DNA from: Leishmania martiniquensis
Taxonomy: Eukaryota > Euglenozoa > Kinetoplastea > Trypanosomatida > Trypanosomatidae
Reading direction: 5' to 3'
Length of the DNA: 64,000 nt
Assembly: GCF_017916325.1 (NCBI RefSeq)
Contig: NC_090156.1
Span: 623,501 to 687,500, forward strand
Part shown: in pieces, positions 42,581 to 52,365 of the stretch
Numbering within the stretch: position 1 is the stretch's first letter
Layout: each line of letters starts with the position of its first letter
The notes under the pieces: generated by a model
Databases searched by the model: none
What the model was told of the DNA's origin: nothing
What the model saw: only the letters and a program-made list of their open reading frames with translations
Program-made: the position numbers and the translations under genes

Positions 42581-44548
42581 CTATTCCATACGCGCTTTCG
42601 ACTCCTCGGGCTCTCCCTCTATCGGTGCGGTTTCTGCTGGCGGCTCCGAGCCGTTAGCGCCTCGAGATCGCAAGTTGTCTCGCGTGCGCCGAACGAAGGC
42701 GGCGTAACGGAAGTGAATCGCCAGGGCAACAAGGATGCCGCAGAACGCAAGCACCGTCGCTACAATAATCGGTGTCTGCACGCATATCTTGACGTTGCAC
42801 TCGCGGTCCATCGGTATATTGAGCCGCCTCTGCTGCATGTCGATGTTACGGCCGAACATGCCAAGGTTGAAGGAGATGATGGAGCACATCTGCACGAAGA
42901 AGCTGAGGTTGTACAGGAAGTTGTGGTTGCTTTCGAACAAGCAGGGGAAGATGAGGGCATTGATGCCGGCAAACACGCCCTCCTCCAGGTAGACAAGGAT
43001 GAAGGGAAGCAGTACAGCGCTACCCGGCAAAAATAGAAGGGCGAGGCCGGCGAGAAAGGCAAGCGCCGGAGAGAAGGGCAGCGCCATCGTCACAAGCACC
43101 TTTCGGTTTTCCGGATCCTGGTGCTGCACGTACGCCTCGAACAGCCCAAAGGCAATGCGGCCAACACTGCTACCCACTCCGAGGAAGGCTGTGTACAGGG
43201 CAGACAGCTGCGGGCTGCGCTCGCGGCCAGACAAAGCGATAGAGATAGTGGACGAGTTGTACATGACAATGACGCCCATGCAACCGTAGAATATGAAGAG
43301 CAGCATGATGAGCCACATGTCGATGCTGAGGAGGTAGTCCTTGATCGTGCCCGTGTAGCGGGGGTCCTGGTGCGAGTACTTGGCAACGGTGTCCTCGCTC
43401 TGGCTGCTCGTTTCAGTGCCCTTCGTGACGTTTATAGGCTCCATGATTTCAGCGCCGCCCTCTTTGCCTGCCTGCAGTTCCTGGCCAAAGCCGTCAAGCT
43501 GCACCAGGTCGGCCTCCGCACCGGCCTCCTTGGCGTGCGTGACAGCATCAGACCCCTCCAACTTCTCCAGCTCCGGATCCGGATCGATCACACCGCCAAG
43601 GGCACGGAAAGGCAGCAGCATTGAAAAGATGCTAAGCGTCAGCACCACTGTGATGGCGCCAACTGCCATCCTGCCGCTCCTGGAGATGCTCGATACGTAC
43701 GCCATGACCGGCGCCTCGACCGTGAAGAAAACGAGCAGCAACAGTACTACGACGTAGCCGATGACTAGGCGAGGTATCGGCACAAACTTGCGCTCGTAGT
43801 ACGGGGCCATGGACTGCAGCGCAGTCACCTCCACCTGCGTCTTGTCCTGGCGGCGCCACCAGTTCACGATGTACGGTGGCAGCACAATGACGAAGCTTGC
43901 CCAGATGCACACCACAATGACAATTGCGGTTAGGAAGTAGATGAAACCGCTGATGCTACCCACGAAGAAAGTGTCGCTCATCGAAGCCCACACAGAGCTG
44001 CCCAGGCCCGTCATCACCTTTGCGAGACACACAACGGGGCCGCGGTTGCGCGGGAACACCTCGACGAGCGTCGACACATAGCACGTATCGAGCAACCCGC
44101 TCGCCGCATTGAGGAAAGCGTAGAAGATGGTGATGGTGGCGGTGTTGCCGGGAATCTGGCCGCGGAAGACGCCGGTGAGGCCGATGCCACCGATAGCAGC
44201 CGAGATGGCGCATAGCCAGAAGAGCGAAAAGGGGCCGCACGACTCGAAAACGAAGGTATAGGGAATCGTAAAGTAGCAGAAGACAAGGCCGACGGTGCTA
44301 ATGACCGTCAGGTCGCTCGAGGTCAGCTTGAACTGGCTGCGGAACTGTGTCGTGAACAGGTCAAAGGCGTACGTCAGCGACACGCACACGCTGCAGAAGA
44401 AGCAGCAGACGAGGAGGTGGAAGCGGCTGAGCTCAGAGACTGGGTGAAGGCCCCTCTCCTTGCGTTGTATGGCGTCGCGCGTCTGTGAGAAGATTGGCTT
44501 GCCCGCCTTCTTCACCCCCCTCACAAATGATTTGATCACCGACGGCAT
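42581..44548 (-). CDS. nodulin-like major facilitator superfamily transporter, copy 1
   Basis: The 655-residue membrane protein has about twelve hydrophobic segments. The N-terminal half begins with the nodulin-like pattern around LLVCCFFCSVCVSLTYAFDL and SSDLTVISTVGLVFCYFTIP. A large acidic cytosolic loop (about 325-425, with PDPELEKLEG) splits the two halves, as usual for MFS proteins. The C-terminal half includes FLGVGSSVGRIAFG, a conserved MFS-like loop. Substrate is unknown. The start at 44548 (MPSVIKSFVRGVKKAGK) gives a short basic cytosolic N-terminus; the frame continues upstream through leader. Residue 450 is Ala here (LSALYTAF) and Ser in copy 2; I see no other protein difference. 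A plus-strand GA run near 44700-44712 is a candidate splice signal. Confidence 0.9.
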   Translation of the reverse strand: MPSVIKSFVRGVKKAGKPIFSQTRDAIQRKERGLHPVSELSRFHLLVCCFFCSVCVSLTYAFDLFTTQFRSQFKLTSSDLTVISTVGLVFCYFTIPYTFVFESCGPFSLFWLCAISAAIGGIGLTGVFRGQIPGNTATITIFYAFLNAASGLLDTCYVSTLVEVFPRNRGPVVCLAKVMTGLGSSVWASMSDTFFVGSISGFIYFLTAIVIVVCIWASFVIVLPPYIVNWWRRQDKTQVEVTALQSMAPYYERKFVPIPRLVIGYVVVLLLLVFFTVEAPVMAYVSSISRSGRMAVGAITVVLTLSIFSMLLPFRALGGVIDPDPELEKLEGSDAVTHAKEAGAEADLVQLDGFGQELQAGKEGGAEIMEPINVTKGTETSSQSEDTVAKYSHQDPRYTGTIKDYLLSIDMWLIMLLFIFYGCMGVIVMYNSSTISIALSGRERSPQLSALYTAFLGVGSSVGRIAFGLFEAYVQHQDPENRKVLVTMALPFSPALAFLAGLALLFLPGSAVLLPFILVYLEEGVFAGINALIFPCLFESNHNFLYNLSFFVQMCSIISFNLGMFGRNIDMQQRRLNIPMDRECNVKICVQTPIIVATVLAFCGILVALAIHFRYAAFVRRTRDNLRSRGANGSEPPAETAPIEGEPEESKARME

Positions 44549-45352
44549 GGCTCGAGGATGCCGTCGGCCGTCGCGCGAAGGTCGGAATGCAAAGTGCACA
44601 GATGGGCCAGGCAGCGGTGGTCTCTCGCCCCCTGCGCCTTGCCTGCCTGTATCCGTGCGAGTGTATGGTGGTCGATGAATGCGTATCGCGTCGTGAAACG
44701 AGAGAGAGAGAGGTAAGCGCAAAGCACGCGTTTAGTGGTTGTGGTGGCTGTCCTTTGCCCGTCTGCTTCCCTTCCCGGCTCCTCGAACTATGCAGCTGAG
44801 GGCGCGGCGGTGGGGGGCAGGTGGACATCAACGTGGAGCCGGCAAAGAAAAGGGATGATTGAGAGAAGGGGAACCAGAGCAGGGGGCGTGGTGAAAGAGG
44901 GGGACTCAGCTGGACGGCTCGCTGGAATGCCGGTGACAGCAGAGGCTCGGGGGGGGGTATCGTTTTCACCTCTCGCCAAGGGTGAGAGAGAGAGATGAAA
45001 AGACACCAACGCCAAAGGAGTGACATCGCAGTACCGCGCCTTCTCCTCCGATGTAAGCATGCGTGTGTGTGTGTGTGCGTGTGCCGAAGTAGTGGCCCTG
45101 TGACGCCGCATAGCTCTCTTTGAGGAGGGGGAGTTTCACGAGGCCTTCCAGTCGCCCATTTCCAATCCCTTCCAACAACCAGTGCTGGACCCCCCCGCAC
45201 GAGGTCTTGTCACGCATCGGCACGCGCCTACTCCACAACCGTTCCGCGAGGCGCTTCGTCTCCTTTTTCTTCTGCCAGCTGCGCCAGCGTGCTTACGTGC
45301 TTTATGTGCAAGATTACATATTTAAGATGCTTCGAAAAAAACCGGAAAAAAT
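44549..45352. other. 5' region of transporter copy 1 and inter-unit spacer
   Basis: Contains the leader region with pyrimidine tracts on the coding strand, a TG repeat at about 45063-45079 and the 49-bp AT-rich spacer 45304-45352 that separates the two duplicated units. The spacer is not present at the outer edges of the array. Confidence 0.7.
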
Positions 45353-48300
45353 AGAGAACCTTTACAACAGATGCGCGGCATCGCGCGCCCCAACGCTCGA
45401 ACGTTCACGTGAAGGGGGCCGTGGAAGGAAGAGAAAAACAGGAGGGCACAGAAGAAGGGCGAGCGCGTGTTTGCAATGCGCCTGCGTTCGCGAGTAGCGT
45501 TCGTGATGTGAAACAGCGTGCGCACAGAGATGGCGGCATACGGAAACGGAAACAGAAAAGGACGCCAAAGACCGAAGGGAGCCGCACAAAGGCAGATGTG
45601 CTGAGAAGAATGAAGAAGAGAAACGCGGCAGCACCGTCCAATTGAAAGTGAAGCGAACGAACAAAGAGCGAGAGCGATCCCACAGAATACCGAACACGCA
45701 CAGAACAGAAGCGTGGAGGACGAGGAGGGGCGCTGCAGGCACGCACACGCGAACACACATACGCGTCTGGCTCCCTCTGCACGTCTCCTTTCTTGTCTTC
45801 ACAGGGTGAGCAGTCAAAGGAAGAGGCGGTTCAAAGGGGGGAGACCCCCGCGTTGCCTCTCTTTCCTTGGGAAGACGGACACCGAAATAATTATGGCCAT
45901 CGGCAAAGCAGCAAGCACAAACCTCACGCGTGTTCCGACGCGTCCGAGGGAGAGGAGGACGAGGGAGGCGCTAACAAGAGCGCAAAGAGTCGTTCGTAGG
46001 CAAGAGCGAGGGAGCGGGAGAAAAGCACTACGCACACTCAAAGGCAGACCCATCAGCAGCCGCGCCATTACTGACGCTGTCATTCTGTCACTCTCTGGGG
46101 CTAATGTGCTTCATTAGGTAATTTTTATTCTTCAGCCGCGTCATTTCACCCACAAGAGCAGACACGCCCACACCAAAGACGTGCGCATGCACACACGCAG
46201 CTCATCAATGCGCCCCAGCCCTATTGGCCCCCGCCCCTTCGGCAAAATGTGCGTCACCTGCTATGAGGTGGACGGCCGTCGAAGTCGGGGCCGCGCGGCC
46301 AGCAGGGGCTGTGAGCACCCTGAGCGAGCCGCATGCCGTGATCCGGGCCGGCAGCGCCCATGGCCCTGCTCGGGGGCGGAGGCGGTGGCGTCTGTCCTGC
46401 AGGCAGCATCGGGGTGGTGACCAGGTGCATGGCGGATAAGCTCAGGGAGGGGGGAGGGAGCGGGCAAGCCTCAGGCCGGGGCCTTGTGAGACCCTCCGCA
46501 CGGCCGCTACGACCTGCTCCACCCCACCCCCTTCGTCGCTGCGATCCGCTGCACCCCATCACATGGCGTGGTGGACCCTCGCATTGGCCTCGTTGAGTTT
46601 CCAGCGCCTGGGCCGCATCAGCGCCACCCCGGCCCCGTGTCGGGGATGCCGCCTATGCCGCACACACGCACCTGGGGCGGGCGGGCACGGGTCTCTGTGC
46701 GCCCGCTTCGCCCGGCGCTCCAGCTCCTCTCCCTCCCGACGCTGTGCCGTGGGTGTGATGCGCCACGCCGGCTATCGCCCACAGCGCTCGCTGCCTCCGT
46801 CCCCTGTTTCCATCGGCACCACTGCCGCGGGCGTCCGCGGGCAGACAGCGGCATGCGCACACAGAACCCACAGCCGTAGACGCCCCACAGGGGAAAGAGA
46901 CGCACAGCGCGAGTGAGGTATGGGCAAGCGCAGCATCGCGCGAAACGTGGTGTGCTTGGTGCCCTGAGCCAGCCGAGGGCCTCCCGCTGCTCACCGGGTG
47001 CCGGGGTACCACAGCGCCAGCGCAGCAGTAGGCGCCACGCCATCCGCGCTCCGTGCAGTCACCGCCAGTCGCCAGTCGCTGCAGGAATTCAAAGCGCGGG
47101 CACCTGCCGCCCGTGCGGACCTGGGCGGCAATGCTCTCCTCCGCACCTCGTATCCCCAACGCCATTGCTCTTCCGCTGTAGGGCGGCGGCCACCAAGAGA
47201 CGCCTGTCGTCGCGTGCCGCGCAGCTGGCGTCAGCGTCTCGGGCGCAGCACATCTTGCAGGCGCATCCACTTTGGCGCGCTGTCCAACCACGCGGTAGCC
47301 GAAGGGGAACAGAGATGAAAGGCGCACAAGACGAGGCCGCAGCGCACGGGAACGGCGCCCAAAACACAAACGGGCGTGTGCATACAATGCGAAAGAGGGA
47401 ACAAAACGCGCACGCAAGCGGAGAAACAGCAGTGCAAGAGCCCACGAAAAAAAAAAGAGAAAGCGCGAAGGCAATGGAAAAACAGATCTGAGAGAGGGGG
47501 GATGTGCGGCGCCCGGATCACTTCGCCTCTATCGTTACCGCAGGCCGCTCTATGTTTGTTTCTCCGCGTGAGCGTGTGTGTACCCCAAGGCCTCCACAGC
47601 GCATGCCTCGTTGGCGTGGCCCGGAAATGCAGGGGAGCACGAGTAAAGGGGAGCAGATACCAAACGTGGTGAGAAAGGGGGTCATGAGGGAGGTCGACAC
47701 GCACACGTTACATGCAGGCGGAGGCAGCCTCAGCATCGAAAGGGAGAGAGCAAAAACACGTCGAGCGACGCGCGTGTGGTCACACACGAACGCACACACG
47801 CAGGGAGATGCACAGACAGCGAGGACCAGCAGAGGCGCACTTCACCGGAGAAGGACGAGTGGGATTGCACTCAATAAAAAAGAGGCACTGAGAGGGGAAA
47901 GTGGGAAAGGGGAGCATCGAACATGCACAGGTACACACTGAGAAACACACTAGAGTGCCGGGGGAGGGGAGCAACACACGCACGAGAGAGAGAGAAGCCA
48001 CAAAATGAAGAAACAGGGCGGCGTTTCGAGGAGGAAGTGGGGAGGTTGCGGGGAGAGCGGGAGAGCAAGAGAGGGGTGCACTGGGGAAAAAGGCAATACG
48101 GGGGCGGGAGCGGCAGCACCAAAAGCGATGAGAGATGCAATGCAGCAGGCGCGGTGCGTACCATTCAGTATCGAGAGGGGAGGGAGAGGGAGGAAGAGCC
48201 GATGGGGGAGGGAAACAAGGGGCAGGCCACATGGCGCAAGCGCCCACCTGTGCCCACCACTCGCGCCGCCCCGTCACAGTCTCGCCTCTCATATCTCCTC

Positions 48301-48463
48301 TCGCCTTTCGCTACGTTTCCGCTACTTCAACTGCCTCGCGCTCCACTAACAGCGGCGCACCCACCTGTGCGGCGCAGCAATCACCATTCCTTTGAGCGGC
48401 CGGCGAGCGGTTCCGCTGCTCCTTCGTTACTTCCTCAAGGGCGAAACCCATCGCGTTCGACTC
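45353..48463. other. 3' flank of transporter copy 2
   Basis: Duplicate of 39466-42580, including the retroposon-derived block. It separates the two transporter genes. No gene is supported. Confidence 0.55.
46129..47282 (-). mobile_element. GC-rich retroposon-derived block, copy 3, downstream of transporter copy 2
   Basis: The same block as at 40242-41396, carried along by the tandem duplication. It matches the 9156-10309 copy except for the T/C at the position equivalent to 10265. It lies about 1.2 kb downstream of the transporter copy 2 stop codon. Confidence 0.6.
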
Positions 48464-50431
48464 CTATTCCATACGCGCTTTCGACTCCTCGGGCTCTCCC
48501 TCTATCGGTGCGGTTTCTGCTGGCGGCTCCGAGCCGTTAGCGCCTCGAGATCGCAAGTTGTCTCGCGTGCGCCGAACGAAGGCGGCGTAACGGAAGTGAA
48601 TCGCCAGGGCAACAAGGATGCCGCAGAACGCAAGCACCGTCGCTACAATAATCGGTGTCTGCACGCATATCTTGACGTTGCACTCGCGGTCCATCGGTAT
48701 ATTGAGCCGCCTCTGCTGCATGTCGATGTTACGGCCGAACATGCCAAGGTTGAAGGAGATGATGGAGCACATCTGCACGAAGAAGCTGAGGTTGTACAGG
48801 AAGTTGTGGTTGCTTTCGAACAAGCAGGGGAAGATGAGGGCATTGATGCCGGCAAACACGCCCTCCTCCAGGTAGACAAGGATGAAGGGAAGCAGTACAG
48901 CGCTACCCGGCAAAAATAGAAGGGCGAGGCCGGCGAGAAAGGCAAGCGCCGGAGAGAAGGGCAGCGCCATCGTCACAAGCACCTTTCGGTTTTCCGGATC
49001 CTGGTGCTGCACGTACGCCTCGAACAGCCCAAAGGCAATGCGGCCAACACTGCTACCCACTCCGAGGAAGGCTGTGTACAGGGAAGACAGCTGCGGGCTG
49101 CGCTCGCGGCCAGACAAAGCGATAGAGATAGTGGACGAGTTGTACATGACAATGACGCCCATGCAACCGTAGAATATGAAGAGCAGCATGATGAGCCACA
49201 TGTCGATGCTGAGGAGGTAGTCCTTGATCGTGCCCGTGTAGCGGGGGTCCTGGTGCGAGTACTTGGCAACGGTGTCCTCGCTCTGGCTGCTCGTTTCAGT
49301 GCCCTTCGTGACGTTTATAGGCTCCATGATTTCAGCGCCGCCCTCTTTGCCTGCCTGCAGTTCCTGGCCAAAGCCGTCAAGCTGCACCAGGTCGGCCTCC
49401 GCACCGGCCTCCTTGGCGTGCGTGACAGCATCAGACCCCTCCAACTTCTCCAGCTCCGGATCCGGATCGATCACACCGCCAAGGGCACGGAAAGGCAGCA
49501 GCATTGAAAAGATGCTAAGCGTCAGCACCACTGTGATGGCGCCAACTGCCATCCTGCCGCTCCTGGAGATGCTCGATACGTACGCCATGACCGGCGCCTC
49601 GACCGTGAAGAAAACGAGCAGCAACAGTACTACGACGTAGCCGATGACTAGGCGAGGTATCGGCACAAACTTGCGCTCGTAGTACGGGGCCATGGACTGC
49701 AGCGCAGTCACCTCCACCTGCGTCTTGTCCTGGCGGCGCCACCAGTTCACGATGTACGGTGGCAGCACAATGACGAAGCTTGCCCAGATGCACACCACAA
49801 TGACAATTGCGGTTAGGAAGTAGATGAAACCGCTGATGCTACCCACGAAGAAAGTGTCGCTCATCGAAGCCCACACAGAGCTGCCCAGGCCCGTCATCAC
49901 CTTTGCGAGACACACAACGGGGCCGCGGTTGCGCGGGAACACCTCGACGAGCGTCGACACATAGCACGTATCGAGCAACCCGCTCGCCGCATTGAGGAAA
50001 GCGTAGAAGATGGTGATGGTGGCGGTGTTGCCGGGAATCTGGCCGCGGAAGACGCCGGTGAGGCCGATGCCACCGATAGCAGCCGAGATGGCGCATAGCC
50101 AGAAGAGCGAAAAGGGGCCGCACGACTCGAAAACGAAGGTATAGGGAATCGTAAAGTAGCAGAAGACAAGGCCGACGGTGCTAATGACCGTCAGGTCGCT
50201 CGAGGTCAGCTTGAACTGGCTGCGGAACTGTGTCGTGAACAGGTCAAAGGCGTACGTCAGCGACACGCACACGCTGCAGAAGAAGCAGCAGACGAGGAGG
50301 TGGAAGCGGCTGAGCTCAGAGACTGGGTGAAGGCCCCTCTCCTTGCGTTGTATGGCGTCGCGCGTCTGTGAGAAGATTGGCTTGCCCGCCTTCTTCACCC
50401 CCCTCACAAATGATTTGATCACCGACGGCAT
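48464..50431 (-). CDS. nodulin-like major facilitator superfamily transporter, copy 2
   Basis: The 655-residue product is the same as copy 1 except for Ser at position 450 (LSSLYTAF, codon TCC instead of GCC, 49084). The residue lies close to a predicted membrane segment in the second half, so an effect on transport is possible but not implied. This is the first copy transcribed. Start, topology and family call are as for copy 1. Two nearly identical copies in tandem are a common trypanosomatid way of raising expression when transcription itself is not regulated. Confidence 0.9.
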   Translation of the reverse strand: MPSVIKSFVRGVKKAGKPIFSQTRDAIQRKERGLHPVSELSRFHLLVCCFFCSVCVSLTYAFDLFTTQFRSQFKLTSSDLTVISTVGLVFCYFTIPYTFVFESCGPFSLFWLCAISAAIGGIGLTGVFRGQIPGNTATITIFYAFLNAASGLLDTCYVSTLVEVFPRNRGPVVCLAKVMTGLGSSVWASMSDTFFVGSISGFIYFLTAIVIVVCIWASFVIVLPPYIVNWWRRQDKTQVEVTALQSMAPYYERKFVPIPRLVIGYVVVLLLLVFFTVEAPVMAYVSSISRSGRMAVGAITVVLTLSIFSMLLPFRALGGVIDPDPELEKLEGSDAVTHAKEAGAEADLVQLDGFGQELQAGKEGGAEIMEPINVTKGTETSSQSEDTVAKYSHQDPRYTGTIKDYLLSIDMWLIMLLFIFYGCMGVIVMYNSSTISIALSGRERSPQLSSLYTAFLGVGSSVGRIAFGLFEAYVQHQDPENRKVLVTMALPFSPALAFLAGLALLFLPGSAVLLPFILVYLEEGVFAGINALIFPCLFESNHNFLYNLSFFVQMCSIISFNLGMFGRNIDMQQRRLNIPMDRECNVKICVQTPIIVATVLAFCGILVALAIHFRYAAFVRRTRDNLRSRGANGSEPPAETAPIEGEPEESKARME

Positions 50432-52365
50432 GGCTCGAGGATGCCGTCGGCCGTCGCGCGAAGGTCGGAATGCAAAGTGCACAGATGGGCCAGGCAGCGG
50501 TGGTCTCTCGCCCCCTGCGCCTTGCCTGCCTGTATCCGTGCGAGTGTATGGTGGTCGATGAATGCGTATCGCGTCGTGAAACGAGAGAGAGAGAGGTAAG
50601 CGCAAAGCACGCGTTTAGTGGTTGTGGTGGCTGTCCTTTGCCCGTCTGCTTCCCTTCCCGGCTCCTCGAACTATGCAGCTGAGGGCGCGGCGGTGGGGGG
50701 CAGGTGGACATCAACGTGGAGCCGGCAAAGAAAAGGGATGATTGAGAGAAGGGGAACCAGAGCAGGGGGCGTGGTGAAAGAGGGGGACTCAGCTGGACGG
50801 CTCGCTGGAATGCCGGTGACAGCAGAGGCTCGGGGGGGGGTATCGTTTTCACCTCTCGCCAAGGGTGAGAGAGAGAGATGAAAAGACACCAACGCCAAAG
50901 GAGTGACATCGCAGTACCGCGCCTTCTCCTCCGATGTAAGCATGCGTGTGTGTGTGTGCGTGTGCCGAAGTAGTGGCCCTGTGACGCCGCATAGCTCTCT
51001 TTGAGGAGGGGGAGTTTCACGAGGCCTTCCAGTCGCCCATTTCCAATCCCTTCCAACAACCAGTGCTGGACCCCCCCGCACGAGGTCTTGTCACGCATCG
51101 GCACGCGCCTACTCCACAACCGTTCCGCGAGGCGCTTCGTCTCCTTTTTCTTCTGCCAGCTGCGCCAGCGTGCTTACGTGCTTTTTTTGTGTGCGAAACG
51201 ACAGCCGTTAAGAAAGCGGACTGGAGATGTGAAGACCAACGGCTTCGACACACGTTTCGTATTCACATTTGTTCGCCGCCTTTCCCGCGATCGACACACA
51301 CACACGTAGATGCATAGACACGGTCAGTCTTACATGCGGCCGAAGACGCATTGATTTAGACGCACATCGGGGAGAAGAGGAGAGCGAAGAGAGAGATGTT
51401 ATTTGTGAGCGGTGAAAAACGTTGCGAGCTCATTGAAAAGAAAAAAAAATCGTCCTTTGTGTCATCATTGAGAGGGCGGGAGCGACTATGAAGGATACGA
51501 ACGGTGCACCGGCACCCGGAGCGATTCCTAATCGTTATCGTAATCGGCGTGCTTTGTCGGTGGTAGTTCTGTGGGGCGGAGGGGGAGGAGGAGGGGAGAA
51601 GGGTAATCGTGTTCCTTATGCCAAGGCGATACCGGCAGGAATAGAGCGCCTCGTGTACGTGAGAGCGAAGGTGATTGCGCAGATGTAGAGCGCGTACGCG
51701 GGTGCGGAGGGAGCAGTCGTCGAGGCCTCCTTTCTGACCGCGTGGTGCCGTGAGGGGGAAGCGGAAGAAGTGTAGTGAACATGGATGATAGGCGCCGTGG
51801 AAGAAGGGTGAAAAGAGAGAGCGGCAGGTCAGCGAAGTGCCCTCTCGCAGACCGAAAACATGAAGCAGCATTAGAAGGGTGTCGTCAAGGCGACGCTTGC
51901 ACCACGCGAATGGAAAGAGAAACTCTATCGCGCACCCCCTTCCCTCTCTTTCTCAGACTCGTCGCACCGCCGCGCGTGCGGAGAAGCGGGTCACAGATGA
52001 AAGCGGAAAAAGTAAAAGGCGAGCAAAAAAAGGGGAGTAACAGAACCAACAGAGGCATTTTTTTATTCCGTGTCAAAGAAGGGGTGTGGTGCTCGCACTC
52101 TCCGCCTTCCGGTGAAGAGGAAAGTAAAGCAGAGAAGAGGGGCGAGGGAGAACGCCTGTGTGTGTGTGTGTGTGCCTAAGAAAGTTCTCCTCGTCAGAAA
52201 AAAGGGAAAAGAAGACGGCGTGTCTTCGCCATCGCCCCTGCGCACGCATACGTAGCGATGAGAGAGAGCGAGTCAGTGGGAGAGCGCCGCACCCATGAGG
52301 AGGCGGCGCAAAACGGCCGCCGCACTGTCCTACAGACGCACACAAACGAACATCACTCCTGGCCC
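50432..52365. other. intergenic region spanning the end of duplication unit 2
   Basis: Up to 51184 it repeats the 5' region of transporter copy 1. Beyond that it is single-copy spacer with a CA run near 51295-51305, an A8 run near 51441-51449 and a TG run near 52158-52172. No gene is supported. Confidence 0.55.

Larger units (their letters stand above)
39466..45303. repeat. tandem duplication unit 1 (5838 bp) with transporter gene
   Basis: The unit starts at AGAGAACCTTTACAAC (39466) and ends at TACGTGCTTT (45303). It is repeated at 45353-51184 after a 49-bp spacer. The unit contains the transporter gene with its 5' region (44549-45303) and a long 3' region with the GC-rich retroposon block. 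Differences seen against unit 2 are an extra C near 40853, A/G near 41033, three one-base G-run differences at about 42290-42340, C/A at 43201 and a two-base TG-repeat difference near 45063-45079. Identity is therefore well above 99%. Confidence 0.95.
45353..51184. repeat. tandem duplication unit 2 (5832 bp) with transporter gene
   Basis: Second copy of the 5.84-kb unit, same orientation. It shares the C-run length and the A at about 46920 with the distant 9156-10309 block, whereas unit 1 differs. Unit 2 is therefore the less changed copy at those two sites. Confidence 0.95.
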
